Assembly: GCA_050330855.1 (NCBI GenBank)
Contig: JBHJNL010000125.1
Coordinates: forward strand, 1-5,814
Source: RCC1774 sp050330855
Lineage (GTDB): Bacteria > Cyanobacteriota > Cyanobacteriia > Thermosynechococcales > Thermosynechococcaceae
Direction: 5' to 3'
DNA length: 5,814 nucleotides
The notes beneath the pieces were generated by a model. That model was not told where the DNA came from, ran no database searches, and saw only the letters and a program-made list of their open reading frames with translations. Below are positions 1-5,543 of the stretch, one piece after another; within the stretch, counting starts at the first letter, position 1, and each line of letters opens with the position of its first letter. A program made the translations under genes and the position numbers.

Positions 1-35
1 TTGTACTCAGACCAATTGCGGATTTGGTAACTCAT
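1..35 (-). CDS. IS5-family-like transposase, N-terminal 11 codons only (cut by window edge)
   Basis: The minus strand from 35 reads ATG AGT TAC CAA ATC CGC AAT TGG TCT GAG TAC, giving MSYQIRNWSEY, with the next codon beginning AA. The pattern M-x-Y-x-(I/V)-R-N-W-x-E-Y-N is, from memory, the characteristic start of DDE transposases of the IS903/IS5 group, which catalyse cut-and-paste movement of their element. No catalytic residue is visible because the gene continues outside the window. The start is supported by its distance from the inferred inverted repeat at 118. There is no strong Shine-Dalgarno sequence. Whether the gene is intact cannot be judged here. Confidence 0.6.
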   Translation of the reverse strand, partial: MSYQIRNWSEY

Positions 36-98
36 TGGCTTCAGGTTTTCGGTGGTACTTAAACCTTAACGTACGAGCCAGACGCACAGTTACAAACC

Positions 99-118
99 TC
101 TCTTCATGCAACAACGCC
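99..118 (-). repeat. Putative terminal inverted repeat of the left-hand IS
   Basis: The outer end reads GGCGTTGTTGCATGAAGAGA on the minus strand, starting at 118. It is called as a terminus by its resemblance to IS5/IS903-type ends and because it lies about 80 bases ahead of the transposase start. The partner repeat is outside the window. Confidence 0.5.
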
Positions 119-212
119 GCAGCAAACTATATCCTTTGCCCCCAACGGCGTCCCGCGACTGCTGAAAGGACTGGCTGGCATCTGCGATCATAATTCCAAC
201 AGTTCTCAATCT

Positions 213-244
213 TTGCGTTAGGGACTAACAGAGCTTGCTAGGAT
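213..244 (+). promoter_or_regulatory. Possible promoter of the toxin-antitoxin operon
   Basis: TGCTAGGAT at 236-244 fits an extended -10 (TG-N-TAGGAT, four of six matches to TATAAT). A weak -35-like TTGCGT lies at 213-218 with a long spacer of 20. The predicted start would be near 251, giving a leader of about 25 bases before the ATG at 276. The match is modest and A+T-rich DNA easily yields such hits. Confidence 0.3.
217..229. promoter_or_regulatory. Candidate operator palindrome GTTAG-gga-CTAAC
   Basis: This is a perfect 5-bp inverted repeat with a 3-base spacer, lying between the proposed -35 and -10. Type II antitoxins with ribbon-helix-helix domains generally repress their own operon by binding short palindromes at the promoter, so the position suits autoregulation. 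A second perfect palindrome, ATAAATTTAT at 243-252, lies over the expected transcription start. Neither is proven to be bound. Confidence 0.28.
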
Positions 245-275
245 AAATTTATATCGTGAATTTTGTGGGCTGTTT

Positions 276-530
276 ATGGTAGTTACCATTTCTCTCAGAC
301 CGGAAATCGAGGCACAGCTTAAAGCAAAAGCAGCAGATCAAGGTCAGGATATCAATATACTGGCAACAGAGCTGCTGACTCAGCTCCTCGAGTGGGAACA
401 ACAAGACACAGAAGCAGCCATTGCAAGAGTTCAACAAGGATTAGACGATTTTACTGAAGGTAGATCTCGCTCTTTCGAGACGTTTGCAGATGAACAGTGT
501 CACAAGTATGACTTACCTGCAAATACATGA
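276..530 (+). CDS. Type II antitoxin, ribbon-helix-helix-like (84 aa)
   Basis: This is a small protein of the kind that pairs with ParE/RelE toxins in cyanobacteria. Residues 4-35 (TISLRPEIEAQLKAKAA onward) fit a short beta strand followed by two helices, as in ribbon-helix-helix DNA-binding antitoxins. The acidic C-terminal part (about 44-84, with a GLDDF motif at 55-59 and F-x-x-F-A-D-E-Q at 67-74) would be the arm that wraps and neutralises the toxin. The ATG at 276 is preferred because the N-terminus then begins directly with the strand. There is no clear Shine-Dalgarno. Its stop overlaps the start of the downstream gene as ATGA (527-530), so the two are co-translated. The role is inferred from the family pattern and the partner; the exact antitoxin subfamily is not certain. 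Confidence 0.8.
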   Translation: MVVTISLRPEIEAQLKAKAADQGQDINILATELLTQLLEWEQQDTEAAIARVQQGLDDFTEGRSRSFETFADEQCHKYDLPANT

Positions 531-862
531 CGTACGAGGTCGAAATATCAAGTACCGCAGAAGCTGAAGCCGATAATGCTTTTCTCCAGGTATCAAAGTT
601 CGTCTCTACTGACTACGCTAAAAGTTGGTATAGCGGGTTGCTGAAAGCTGTCAAATCGCTATCCACAATGCCAAAGCGATGCCCATTAGCACGAGAAAAT
701 CAGTATTTCAGCCAAGAGATTCGGCAATTACTCTACGGTCGAGGACGCAGTTCCTATCGCATCCTCTTCACTATTCTGGAGACGAATGGCACACCAATTT
801 TTCGTGTCCTCCATCTCCGGCATGCATCTCAGCAAACAATCGGTGAACCGCCCGAGTCATGA
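527..862 (+). CDS. ParE/RelE-superfamily toxin of a type II toxin-antitoxin pair (111 aa)
   Basis: The protein has the ParE/RelE toxin layout. An N-terminal strand (YEVEIS, 3-8) leads to two helices with the conserved Trp (W34). Then come the M-P-x-R-C-P turn (48-53), the I-R-Q-L-L-Y-G strand (65-71), Y-R-I-L-F-T-I (77-83) and the final V-L-H-L-R-H-A strand (94-100). The basic residues R66, R78 and R98 are at positions normally conserved in the fold. Family members either poison DNA gyrase (ParE) or cleave mRNA on the ribosome (RelE). The sequence alone does not decide which, though the closest recalled relatives are annotated as RelE/ParE. Translation starts within the antitoxin stop (ATGA) with no separate ribosome site, so it is probably coupled. 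The length is normal and no damage is visible. Confidence 0.85.
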   Translation: MTYEVEISSTAEAEADNAFLQVSKFVSTDYAKSWYSGLLKAVKSLSTMPKRCPLARENQYFSQEIRQLLYGRGRSSYRILFTILETNGTPIFRVLHLRHASQQTIGEPPES

Positions 863-888
863 AAAACTCAAGAGCCTTCTTCTCTACA

Positions 889-922
889 ATGAGTGAGGGG
901 CCTATCCCTCTCCTGAACTCAT
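889..922. terminator. Compound hairpin between toxin and mfd (terminator or leader structure)
   Basis: ATGAGT (889-894) pairs with ACTCAT (917-922), and inside it GAGGGG (895-900) pairs with TCCCTC (905-910) around a CCTA loop. Six bases (911-916) are bulged on the 3' side. It lies 27 bases after the toxin stop and 19 before the mfd start. There is no T-run after it, so it is not a standard intrinsic terminator. It could end the toxin transcript weakly or sit in the mfd leader. Confidence 0.35.
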
Positions 923-941
923 AAACTGCACTCAACAATTC

Positions 942-3900
942 ATGGCATTTTCGGCAATCGTACGCGCCCTAGGGCGATCGCAACTCACTAAAGAACTCCT
1001 CACCAAGCTTGACCAAAACCAAGTCCTAGACCTCAATGGCTTACCCCGACTGCCCAAAGGGCTTTTAGCATCTGCGATCGCACAACAAAGAAACCAACCC
1101 CTCCTCGTCGTCACCGCTACCCTCGAAGAAGCCGGACGCTGGGCCACCCAACTCGAAGCAATGGGCTGGGCCACCCTTCACTTTTATCCCACCTCAGAAT
1201 CATCCCCCTACGAACCGTTCGATTCTGAATCAGAAATGACTTGGGGGCAGTTGCAGGTGTTGGCTGATCTTAAGAAGTTCGGAGTTCGGAGTTCGGAGTT
1301 CGGAGTTAGCTCTGTAACAACATCAGACAACAGCAAAGATAGTGCAGCAGATGCAGAGACTTTGGACAATGAAACAAAAAATTCCCCTTCTTCAACTCCG
1401 AACTCAAAACTCAAAACTCCGAACTCATCTTCCATCGCTATTGTTGCCACTGAACGCGCCCTGCAGCCTCACCTTCCGCCTGCTAACGTTTTCACCCCGC
1501 AGTGCCTCGCCCTCGAAGTCGGCACAGAAATCAGCTTAGGCGACCTCAGCACTCAGCTTGCTAACCTCGGCTATGATCGCGTTTCCCTCGTAGAAGTTGA
1601 AGGGCAATGGAGCCGTCGTGGCGATATTGTCGATATCTTTCCGGTGGCCTCTGAGCTGCCCGTGCGTCTAGAGTGGTTCGGAGATGAGCTAGAGAAAATG
1701 CGGGAGTTTGATCCGGCCAATCAGCGATCGCTCGACAATATCAAAGCTCTCAGTCTTACCCCCACCAGCTTCCGGCCCATGACGCTGGCTTCTTTGACTG
1801 GTGAAAAGCTAGATCATGCCAAGCACTACCTGACGCCTGAAGAACAAGAACAGCTTGAGAACATTGAACTCGAAGGAAGCCGCCGGTTTTTAGGAATCGC
1901 CTTCGACAACCCCGCCTCACTGCTGGACTATCTGCCCGACAATACGCTGATTGCCATTGATGAACCCGATCAGTGTCAGCCCCATTGCGATCGCTGGGTC
2001 GAACATGCCGAAGAACAGTGGCAAGGCATCAATCAACCCAAGCATCCTTTGCCGAAGCTGCATCTAGCGTTTGATCAGGTGCGAGAGCAGCTTGAGCTAT
2101 TTGACCGGCTGAATCTTTCAGAAATTGCAGAAGACGGCCAAGGACTCAATGTATCCAGTCGGCCTGTGCCAGCGATTCCGCACCAGTTTGGGAAATTGGC
2201 GGAGACTTTGCGGGGAGAACGCGATCGCAAGTTCAATATCTGGCTTGTCTCCGCCCAACCGTCTCGCTCTGTGGCGCTGCTGCAAGAACACGACTGCCCC
2301 GCCCAGTTTGTCCCTAATCCGCGTGATTATCCTGCCATCGACAAACTCCAGGACCAGCGCACCCCCGTAGCGGTCAAATACTCCGGTCTCGCTGAACTCG
2401 AAGGTTTTATTCTCCCCACCTTTCGGATGGTGCTGGTCACTGACCGGGAGTTCTTTGGTCAGCATACCCTTGCTACCCCGACCTATATTCGCAAACGACG
2501 GCGGGCTGCGTCTAAGCAAGTAGACCCCAACAAGCTAGAGCCAGGGGATTACGTCGTTCACCGTACTCACGGCATCGGCAAATTCCAAAAGCTAGAAAGC
2601 CTCACTATTAATTTTGAGACCCGCGACTATCTCGTCATTCAGTATGAAGACGGCCTGCTGCGAGTCGCCGCCGATATGGTCGATTCGCTCTCCCGGCTGC
2701 GGACCAGCAAGGAGAACCCACCGAAGCTCCATAAGATGTCCGGCAAGGCTTGGGAGAAGACCAAAACCAAGGTCCGCAAGTCGATCAAAAAGCTGGCGGT
2801 GGATTTGCTCAAACTTTACGCGAAGCGATCTCAACAGCAGGGCCACGTATTCCCCATTGATCAGCCCTGGCAGGCTGAAATGGAAGACTCTTTCCCCTAT
2901 CAGCCCACCCCCGATCAGCTCAAGGCCGCTCAAGACGTAAAGCGCGATATGGAAAGCGAGCGTCCAATGGATCGTCTCGTCTGCGGTGATGTCGGCTTTG
3001 GCAAAACGGAAGTTGCGATTCGGGCCATTTTTAAGGCAGTGACGGCCCACAAACAGGTCGCATTCCTAGCCCCCACAACCATTCTCACGCAGCAGCATTA
3101 CCACACCATTCAGGAACGGTTTGCTCCCTACCCGATCCAGGTGGGCCTTCTCAACCGATTCCGAACCGCTGACGAACGCAAAGATATTCAAAGACGCCTC
3201 CAGACGGGCGAACTCGATATTGTGGTGGGCACCCATCAGCTTCTCGGCAAAGACGTCGCCTATAAAGATCTCGGATTGCTGGTGATCGACGAAGAACAAC
3301 GGTTCGGCGTCAATCAAAAAGAAAAAATCAAAGCCCTCAAAACTGAGGTAGATGTGCTGACACTCAGCGCCACCCCGATTCCGCGAACGCTGTATATGTC
3401 TCTATCCGGCGTCCGGGAGATGAGTTTGATTACCACCCCACCCCCTTCTCGCCGTCCGATTAAAACGCATTTATCGCCCTATCGAACTGAAGTGATTGGC
3501 AGCGCCATTCGTCAGGAACTCGATCGCGGGGGGCAGATTTTCTATGTTGTCCCGCGAGTGGAAGGGATTGAAGAGGTCGCCGCTAAGTTAAGGGAACTTG
3601 CGCCGAATGCTAAACTTGCGATCGCCCACGGTCAAATGCAAGAGGGCGAACTCGAAGCCACCATGCTCACCTTCAGCAACGGCGACGCTGAAATTCTTGT
3701 CTGCACTACCATCATCGAATCAGGCTTAGACATCCCTCGTGTTAACACCATTCTGATTGAAGACTCGCAAAAGTTTGGCCTCTCCCAGCTTTACCAGCTC
3801 CGGGGTCGCGTCGGTCGGGCCGGAATTCAGGCCCATGCATGGCTGTTTTATCCTAAACAAAACACTCTCTCAGCCGCAGCTCGTCAACGCCTCCGCGCCC

Positions 3901-4550
3901 TGCAAGAGTTCACCCAGCTCGGCTCTGGCTATCAGCTCGCCATGCGCGACATGGAAATTCGCGGCGTTGGCAATCTTTTAGGTGCAGAACAATCCGGTCA
4001 GATGGATGCGATCGGCTTTGATTTATACATGGAAATGCTAGAGGAATCGATTAACGAGATTCGCGGTCAAGAGATTCCGACCGTGGACGATACGCAGATA
4101 GATCTGTCGCTGACGGCCTTTATTCCAGCGGACTACATTCAAGATCTTGATCAGAAGATGAGCGCCTATCGGGCGGTGGCGGCAGCGAAGGATAAAAAAG
4201 AACTCACCCAGCTTGCGGTGGATTGGACTGATCGATATGGGGCTATCCCCACATCAGCCCAGCAGCTCATCCGCATTGTAGAACTGAAGCAAGTTGCTAA
4301 ATCTCTTGGTTTTTCAAGGATTAAACCCGAAGGCAAACAGCATGTAATGTTAGAAACTCCAATGGAAGAACCCGGCTGGAAGCTCTTGCAAGAAAAGCTG
4401 CCTACTCATCTTCAGACTCGTTTCGTCTACACTCCTGGCAAGGTGACGGTGCGCGGTTTGGGTATGTTGAAAGCAGACCAGCAGCTTGAAAACCTTATTG
4501 ACTGGCTCAGTAAAATGCAGGGAGCTTTACCTGAAGCGGTTCCGGGATAG
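942..4550 (+). CDS. mfd: Transcription-repair coupling factor Mfd (1202 aa), with in-frame N-terminal insert
   Basis: Mfd is a cytoplasmic DNA translocase that pushes RNA polymerase stalled at lesions off the template and recruits UvrA, starting transcription-coupled nucleotide excision repair. The UvrB-like module is seen with S-R-R-G-D-I-V-D-I-F-P at 224-234. The RNA polymerase-interacting domain begins near 534 (G-D-Y-V-V-H-R-T-H-G-I-G). The superfamily 2 helicase motor has Walker A G-D-V-G-F-G-K-T at 682-689, DEEQ at 783-786, SATP at 809-812, T-T-I-I-E-S-G-L-D-I-P near 922 and G-R-V-G-R at 955-959. The translocation (TRG) region carries R1007 and L-L-G-A-E-Q-S-G at 1012-1019, followed by the C-terminal regulatory domain. 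E. coli Mfd has 1148 residues; most of the excess is an insert at about residues 111-164. The gene is intact. Its start lacks a clear Shine-Dalgarno, which is common in cyanobacteria. Confidence 0.98.
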   Translation: MAFSAIVRALGRSQLTKELLTKLDQNQVLDLNGLPRLPKGLLASAIAQQRNQPLLVVTATLEEAGRWATQLEAMGWATLHFYPTSESSPYEPFDSESEMTWGQLQVLADLKKFGVRSSEFGVSSVTTSDNSKDSAADAETLDNETKNSPSSTPNSKLKTPNSSSIAIVATERALQPHLPPANVFTPQCLALEVGTEISLGDLSTQLANLGYDRVSLVEVEGQWSRRGDIVDIFPVASELPVRLEWFGDELEKMREFDPANQRSLDNIKALSLTPTSFRPMTLASLTGEKLDHAKHYLTPEEQEQLENIELEGSRRFLGIAFDNPASLLDYLPDNTLIAIDEPDQCQPHCDRWVEHAEEQWQGINQPKHPLPKLHLAFDQVREQLELFDRLNLSEIAEDGQGLNVSSRPVPAIPHQFGKLAETLRGERDRKFNIWLVSAQPSRSVALLQEHDCPAQFVPNPRDYPAIDKLQDQRTPVAVKYSGLAELEGFILPTFRMVLVTDREFFGQHTLATPTYIRKRRRAASKQVDPNKLEPGDYVVHRTHGIGKFQKLESLTINFETRDYLVIQYEDGLLRVAADMVDSLSRLRTSKENPPKLHKMSGKAWEKTKTKVRKSIKKLAVDLLKLYAKRSQQQGHVFPIDQPWQAEMEDSFPYQPTPDQLKAAQDVKRDMESERPMDRLVCGDVGFGKTEVAIRAIFKAVTAHKQVAFLAPTTILTQQHYHTIQERFAPYPIQVGLLNRFRTADERKDIQRRLQTGELDIVVGTHQLLGKDVAYKDLGLLVIDEEQRFGVNQKEKIKALKTEVDVLTLSATPIPRTLYMSLSGVREMSLITTPPPSRRPIKTHLSPYRTEVIGSAIRQELDRGGQIFYVVPRVEGIEEVAAKLRELAPNAKLAIAHGQMQEGELEATMLTFSNGDAEILVCTTIIESGLDIPRVNTILIEDSQKFGLSQLYQLRGRVGRAGIQAHAWLFYPKQNTLSAAARQRLRALQEFTQLGSGYQLAMRDMEIRGVGNLLGAEQSGQMDAIGFDLYMEMLEESINEIRGQEIPTVDDTQIDLSLTAFIPADYIQDLDQKMSAYRAVAAAKDKKELTQLAVDWTDRYGAIPTSAQQLIRIVELKQVAKSLGFSRIKPEGKQHVMLETPMEEPGWKLLQEKLPTHLQTRFVYTPGKVTVRGLGMLKADQQLENLIDWLSKMQGALPEAVPG
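1276..1307 (+). repeat. Tandem heptamer array AGTTCGG, left arm
   Basis: There are four perfect copies of AGTTCGG (1276-1282, 1283-1289, 1290-1296, 1297-1303) plus a partial AGTT. Because 7 is not a multiple of 3, the array is read in all three phases and gives a 7-residue period F-G-V-R-S-S-E with no stop codon. Confidence 0.95.
1394..1426 (-). repeat. Tandem heptamer array AACTC(CG/AA), right arm in inverted orientation
   Basis: The units are AACTCCG, AACTCAA, AACTCAA, AACTCCG and a partial AACTC. On the opposite strand this is CGGAGTT/TTGAGTT, matching the left arm at all but four of about 32 positions. The two middle units carry CG-to-AA changes. The arms could pair as a long stem around an 86-base loop. 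Confidence 0.93.
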
Positions 4551-4607
4551 ATTTTAAAGAACAATGATCTTTTCCACTCACGCTAATTGAAACCAGTGGG
4601 CATCCTA

Positions 4608-4636
4608 ATGCTGGGAGCAAATATTAAGGCCAGCAT
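4608..4636 (+). promoter_or_regulatory. Inverted repeat ATGCTGG / CCAGCAT enclosing the ribosome binding site of the nuclease-like gene
   Basis: ATGCTGG (4608-4614) and CCAGCAT (4630-4636) are perfect 7-bp arms. The 15-base loop between them contains the Shine-Dalgarno-like AAGG (4626-4629), which lies 7 bases before the ATG at 4637. The stem would end right at the start codon, so it could limit translation, or the DNA could be an operator. An alternative pairing of CCAG (4593-4596) with CTGG (4611-4614) would exclude it. Confidence 0.4.
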
Positions 4637-4897
4637 ATGAAAGCTTTTGAGGAAAATGTCATAAATTTGATTGAGGAGATGGTCGATATATTTCAAGAGA
4701 AAGCACAAAGCAAACAGATATCAGAGCGTATTGTTCGAGGTCGGAAACCTGCCTCTGCTAGTGATTTTGAAGAGTACCTAGCGAAACTTGTTGAAAAGCA
4801 TACTCCTGAAGATATTTACATAAAAGTCGATAGTCCTCTATCTTTCAAAGCTCCTTCGGTAAAGAGAAAAAAACGATCTATCCAGATATTGCTTTGA
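4637..4897 (+). CDS. PD-(D/E)xK nuclease-like protein, N-terminal part (frame 1 of a split gene)
   Basis: The start is the ATG at 4637 with AAGG 7 bases upstream. Read alone it is 86 aa. Residues 1-79 form a charged, mostly helical N-terminus (M-K-A-F-E-E-N-V-I-N-L-I-E-E) and a segment ending in a basic run K-R-K-K. The last residues (R-S-I-Q-I-L-L) look like out-of-frame readthrough. Moving to the -1 frame at the A7 run (4867-4873) joins it to the downstream frame and gives one 214-residue protein with P83-D84 and E98-x-K100, the spacing of a PD-(D/E)xK catalytic core found in restriction and related endonucleases. I do not recognise a specific family or a modification partner. It is either recoded or a frameshifted gene. 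Confidence 0.6.
   Translation: MKAFEENVINLIEEMVDIFQEKAQSKQISERIVRGRKPASASDFEEYLAKLVEKHTPEDIYIKVDSPLSFKAPSVKRKKRSIQILL
4867..4873 (+). other. A7 run phased as a -1 slippery heptamer (A AAA AAA)
   Basis: In the upstream frame the codons are AGA AAA AAA CGA, so the run reads A-AAA-AAA, the X-XXY-YYZ phase needed for -1 slippage. Stepping back one base gives ACG ATC TAT CCA GAT, which restores the catalytic Pro-Asp. Polymerase slippage on A7 would work as well. No strong downstream pseudoknot is evident; only a 4-bp stem ATCT/AGAT (4876-4887) is seen. Confidence 0.5.
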
Positions 4898-5280
4898 TCC
4901 AGTCAGATAAACTCATCGGCATTATTGAGGCCAAGATAGATTTAGGCTATTTATCGACAACGTGGGCACAAGCCAGACACCAGCTAATAGATGACTTGAT
5001 AGCAGTTGGCAAAGTTGCGAATCGTGGTCGTGAGCTGACAGTCTCAAATTCGTTACGTCTTTCAACAGTGATTCTGACCGAGCATAACGGTCGCGGTAAA
5101 CAAAAAGAGTCTCTTGAGCCAGCCAATCCCATAACCCTGCTTTCAAAAGAGCATAAGCATCCTGGTGATGACACAATTGAGAAAGAGTCATTTATGAAAC
5201 AAATCAAAAAAGATCCTGAACGTCAAGAGTGGCAGCGTCTTCATAAATTCATCACTGACTTAGGATCGTGGATTAAATAA
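4894..5280 (+). CDS. PD-(D/E)xK nuclease-like protein, C-terminal part (frame 2 of the split gene)
   Basis: A separate start would have to be the TTG at 4894, with no ribosome site, giving 128 aa that lack the catalytic Pro-Asp. The open frame actually extends upstream through the A7 run, so translation more likely enters by frameshift, or the gene is broken. The visible core is I-G-I-I-E-A-K-I-D-L-G-Y-L, with E and K of the E-x-K motif after a hydrophobic strand. Further on are W-A-Q-A-R-H-Q-L-I-D-D-L, the strand L-R-L-S-T-V-I-L-T-E and a polar C-terminus ending at 5280. This is the alpha-beta pattern of restriction-endonuclease-like folds. The substrate is unknown. The gene is more A+T-rich than mfd and has no HIP1 site, which suggests acquisition. 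Confidence 0.55.
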   Translation: MIQSDKLIGIIEAKIDLGYLSTTWAQARHQLIDDLIAVGKVANRGRELTVSNSLRLSTVILTEHNGRGKQKESLEPANPITLLSKEHKHPGDDTIEKESFMKQIKKDPERQEWQRLHKFITDLGSWIK

Positions 5281-5435
5281 TATCCAGAATTAGGCCATCT
5301 GGGGCTTAGCCGTATAGTTCCATTTTGGCAGGTAAGCATCAAAAACAATTTCCATTGATTCCTTAAACTCCTGGGTGACTTTTCGACCCGTTTGATAGAC
5401 CTTATCTAATACCGTTGTAAAGACCTGCAGACCCG

Positions 5436-5444
5436 TTTTAGTCT
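5436..5444 (+). repeat. Target-site duplication, left copy (TTTTAGTCT)
   Basis: This is a perfect 9-bp direct repeat of 5544-5552 immediately flanking the MITE-like element. Perfect identity suggests a fairly recent insertion. Confidence 0.88.
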
Positions 5445-5543
5445 GGGAGCATCCCACTTTCGACAAAACATTGCCAAGATGATCTGAAACCATTGATTCC
5501 GCTGTTGCCTACAAGAGTATATCTGCGAAAGTGGGATGCTCCC
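5445..5543. mobile_element. 99-bp MITE-like element with 18-bp perfect terminal inverted repeats
   Basis: The left end GGGAGCATCCCACTTTCG (5445-5462) is the exact reverse complement of the right end CGAAAGTGGGATGCTCCC (5526-5543). Both ends abut perfect 9-bp direct repeats TTTTAGTCT (5436-5444 and 5544-5552), the footprint of a transposition. The 63-bp interior has no transposase. The element must therefore have been mobilised in trans by an autonomous IS sharing these ends, which I cannot name. The host sequence on either side is the transposase relic, which reads through when the element and one duplicate are removed. Confidence 0.88.

Larger units (their letters stand above)
1..118 (-). 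mobile_element. End of an IS5-family-like insertion sequence, running off the left edge
   Basis: Read on the minus strand, an element appears to begin at 118 with GGCGTTGTTGCATGAAGAG. This resembles the GGC(T/G)TTGTTGCA-type terminal inverted repeats of IS903-like members of the IS5 family. After a leader of about 83 bases comes an ATG (35-33) that opens a peptide typical of IS5-type transposases. Only one end is in the window, so neither the other inverted repeat nor the target duplication can be checked. If the duplication is 9 bp, as in IS903, the adjacent copy would be GCAGCAAAC at 119-127. The assignment rests on this short terminal match and 11 codons of protein. Confidence 0.6.
1272..1433 (+). 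repeat. In-frame repeat-bounded insert within mfd (about 54 codons)
   Basis: The conserved Mfd sequence ending W-G-Q-L-Q-V-L-A-D-L resumes at I-A-I-V-A-T-E-R-A-L. Between these lies a Ser/Thr/Asp/Asn-rich stretch with no counterpart in E. coli Mfd. Its ends are two arrays of a 7-bp unit in inverted orientation (1276-1307 and 1394-1426), separated by 86 bases. The boundaries are estimated from the protein, and 162 bases keeps the frame. It encodes F-G-V-R-S-S-E-F-G-V at one side and N-S-K-L-K-T-P-N-S at the other, probably a flexible surface linker. Tandem heptamers are known in cyanobacterial genomes, but this layout within mfd is seen here directly. Confidence 0.8.
974..3625. repeat. Six HIP1 octamers (GCGATCGC) dispersed in mfd
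   Basis: Perfect copies start at 974, 1074, 1724, 1987, 2221 and 3618. HIP1 is the highly iterated palindrome of many cyanobacterial genomes and supports the host assignment. No perfect copy was found in 1-941 or 4551-5814. Confidence 0.9.

Noticed and set aside
2..193. Plus-strand open stretch at the left edge
   Set aside because: It has no start and reads across the inferred IS terminus at 118; the opposite strand gives a recognisable transposase start instead.
1276..1426. Heptamer arrays as a CRISPR-like repeat
   Set aside because: The units are 7 bp, directly abutting with no spacers, and the two arrays are inverted copies within a coding frame.
1267..1431. ATCTT at both borders of the mfd insert (1267-1271 and 1427-1431) as a target duplication
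   Set aside because: The copies are 160 bases apart and lie in different codon phases, so a simple insertion with this duplication would have broken the frame. A 5-bp match is expected by chance.
2118..2519. 133-codon open frame on the minus strand within mfd
   Set aside because: It lies wholly antisense to a strongly conserved Mfd region, has no recognisable domain and is explained by the codon use of the sense gene.
2592..3050. 152-codon open frame on the minus strand within mfd
   Set aside because: It is antisense to the RNA polymerase-interacting and Walker A regions of Mfd, with no ribosome site or family pattern, so it is a shadow frame.
4551..4620. Intrinsic terminator after mfd
   Set aside because: Only weak pairings such as CCAG/CTGG or GCAT/ATGC are present and no T-run follows, so a terminator cannot be supported.
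4922..5207. Two overlapping minus-strand frames (4922-5191 and 4947-5207)
   Set aside because: Both oppose the nuclease-like frame that carries the E-x-K motif, and neither shows a recognisable protein pattern.
5290..5493. A 67-codon minus-strand gene starting at 5493 taken as a genuine small protein
   Set aside because: Its first 16 or so residues come from the MITE-like element and the rest from the transposase C-terminus, so it is a chance chimera within a pseudogene.
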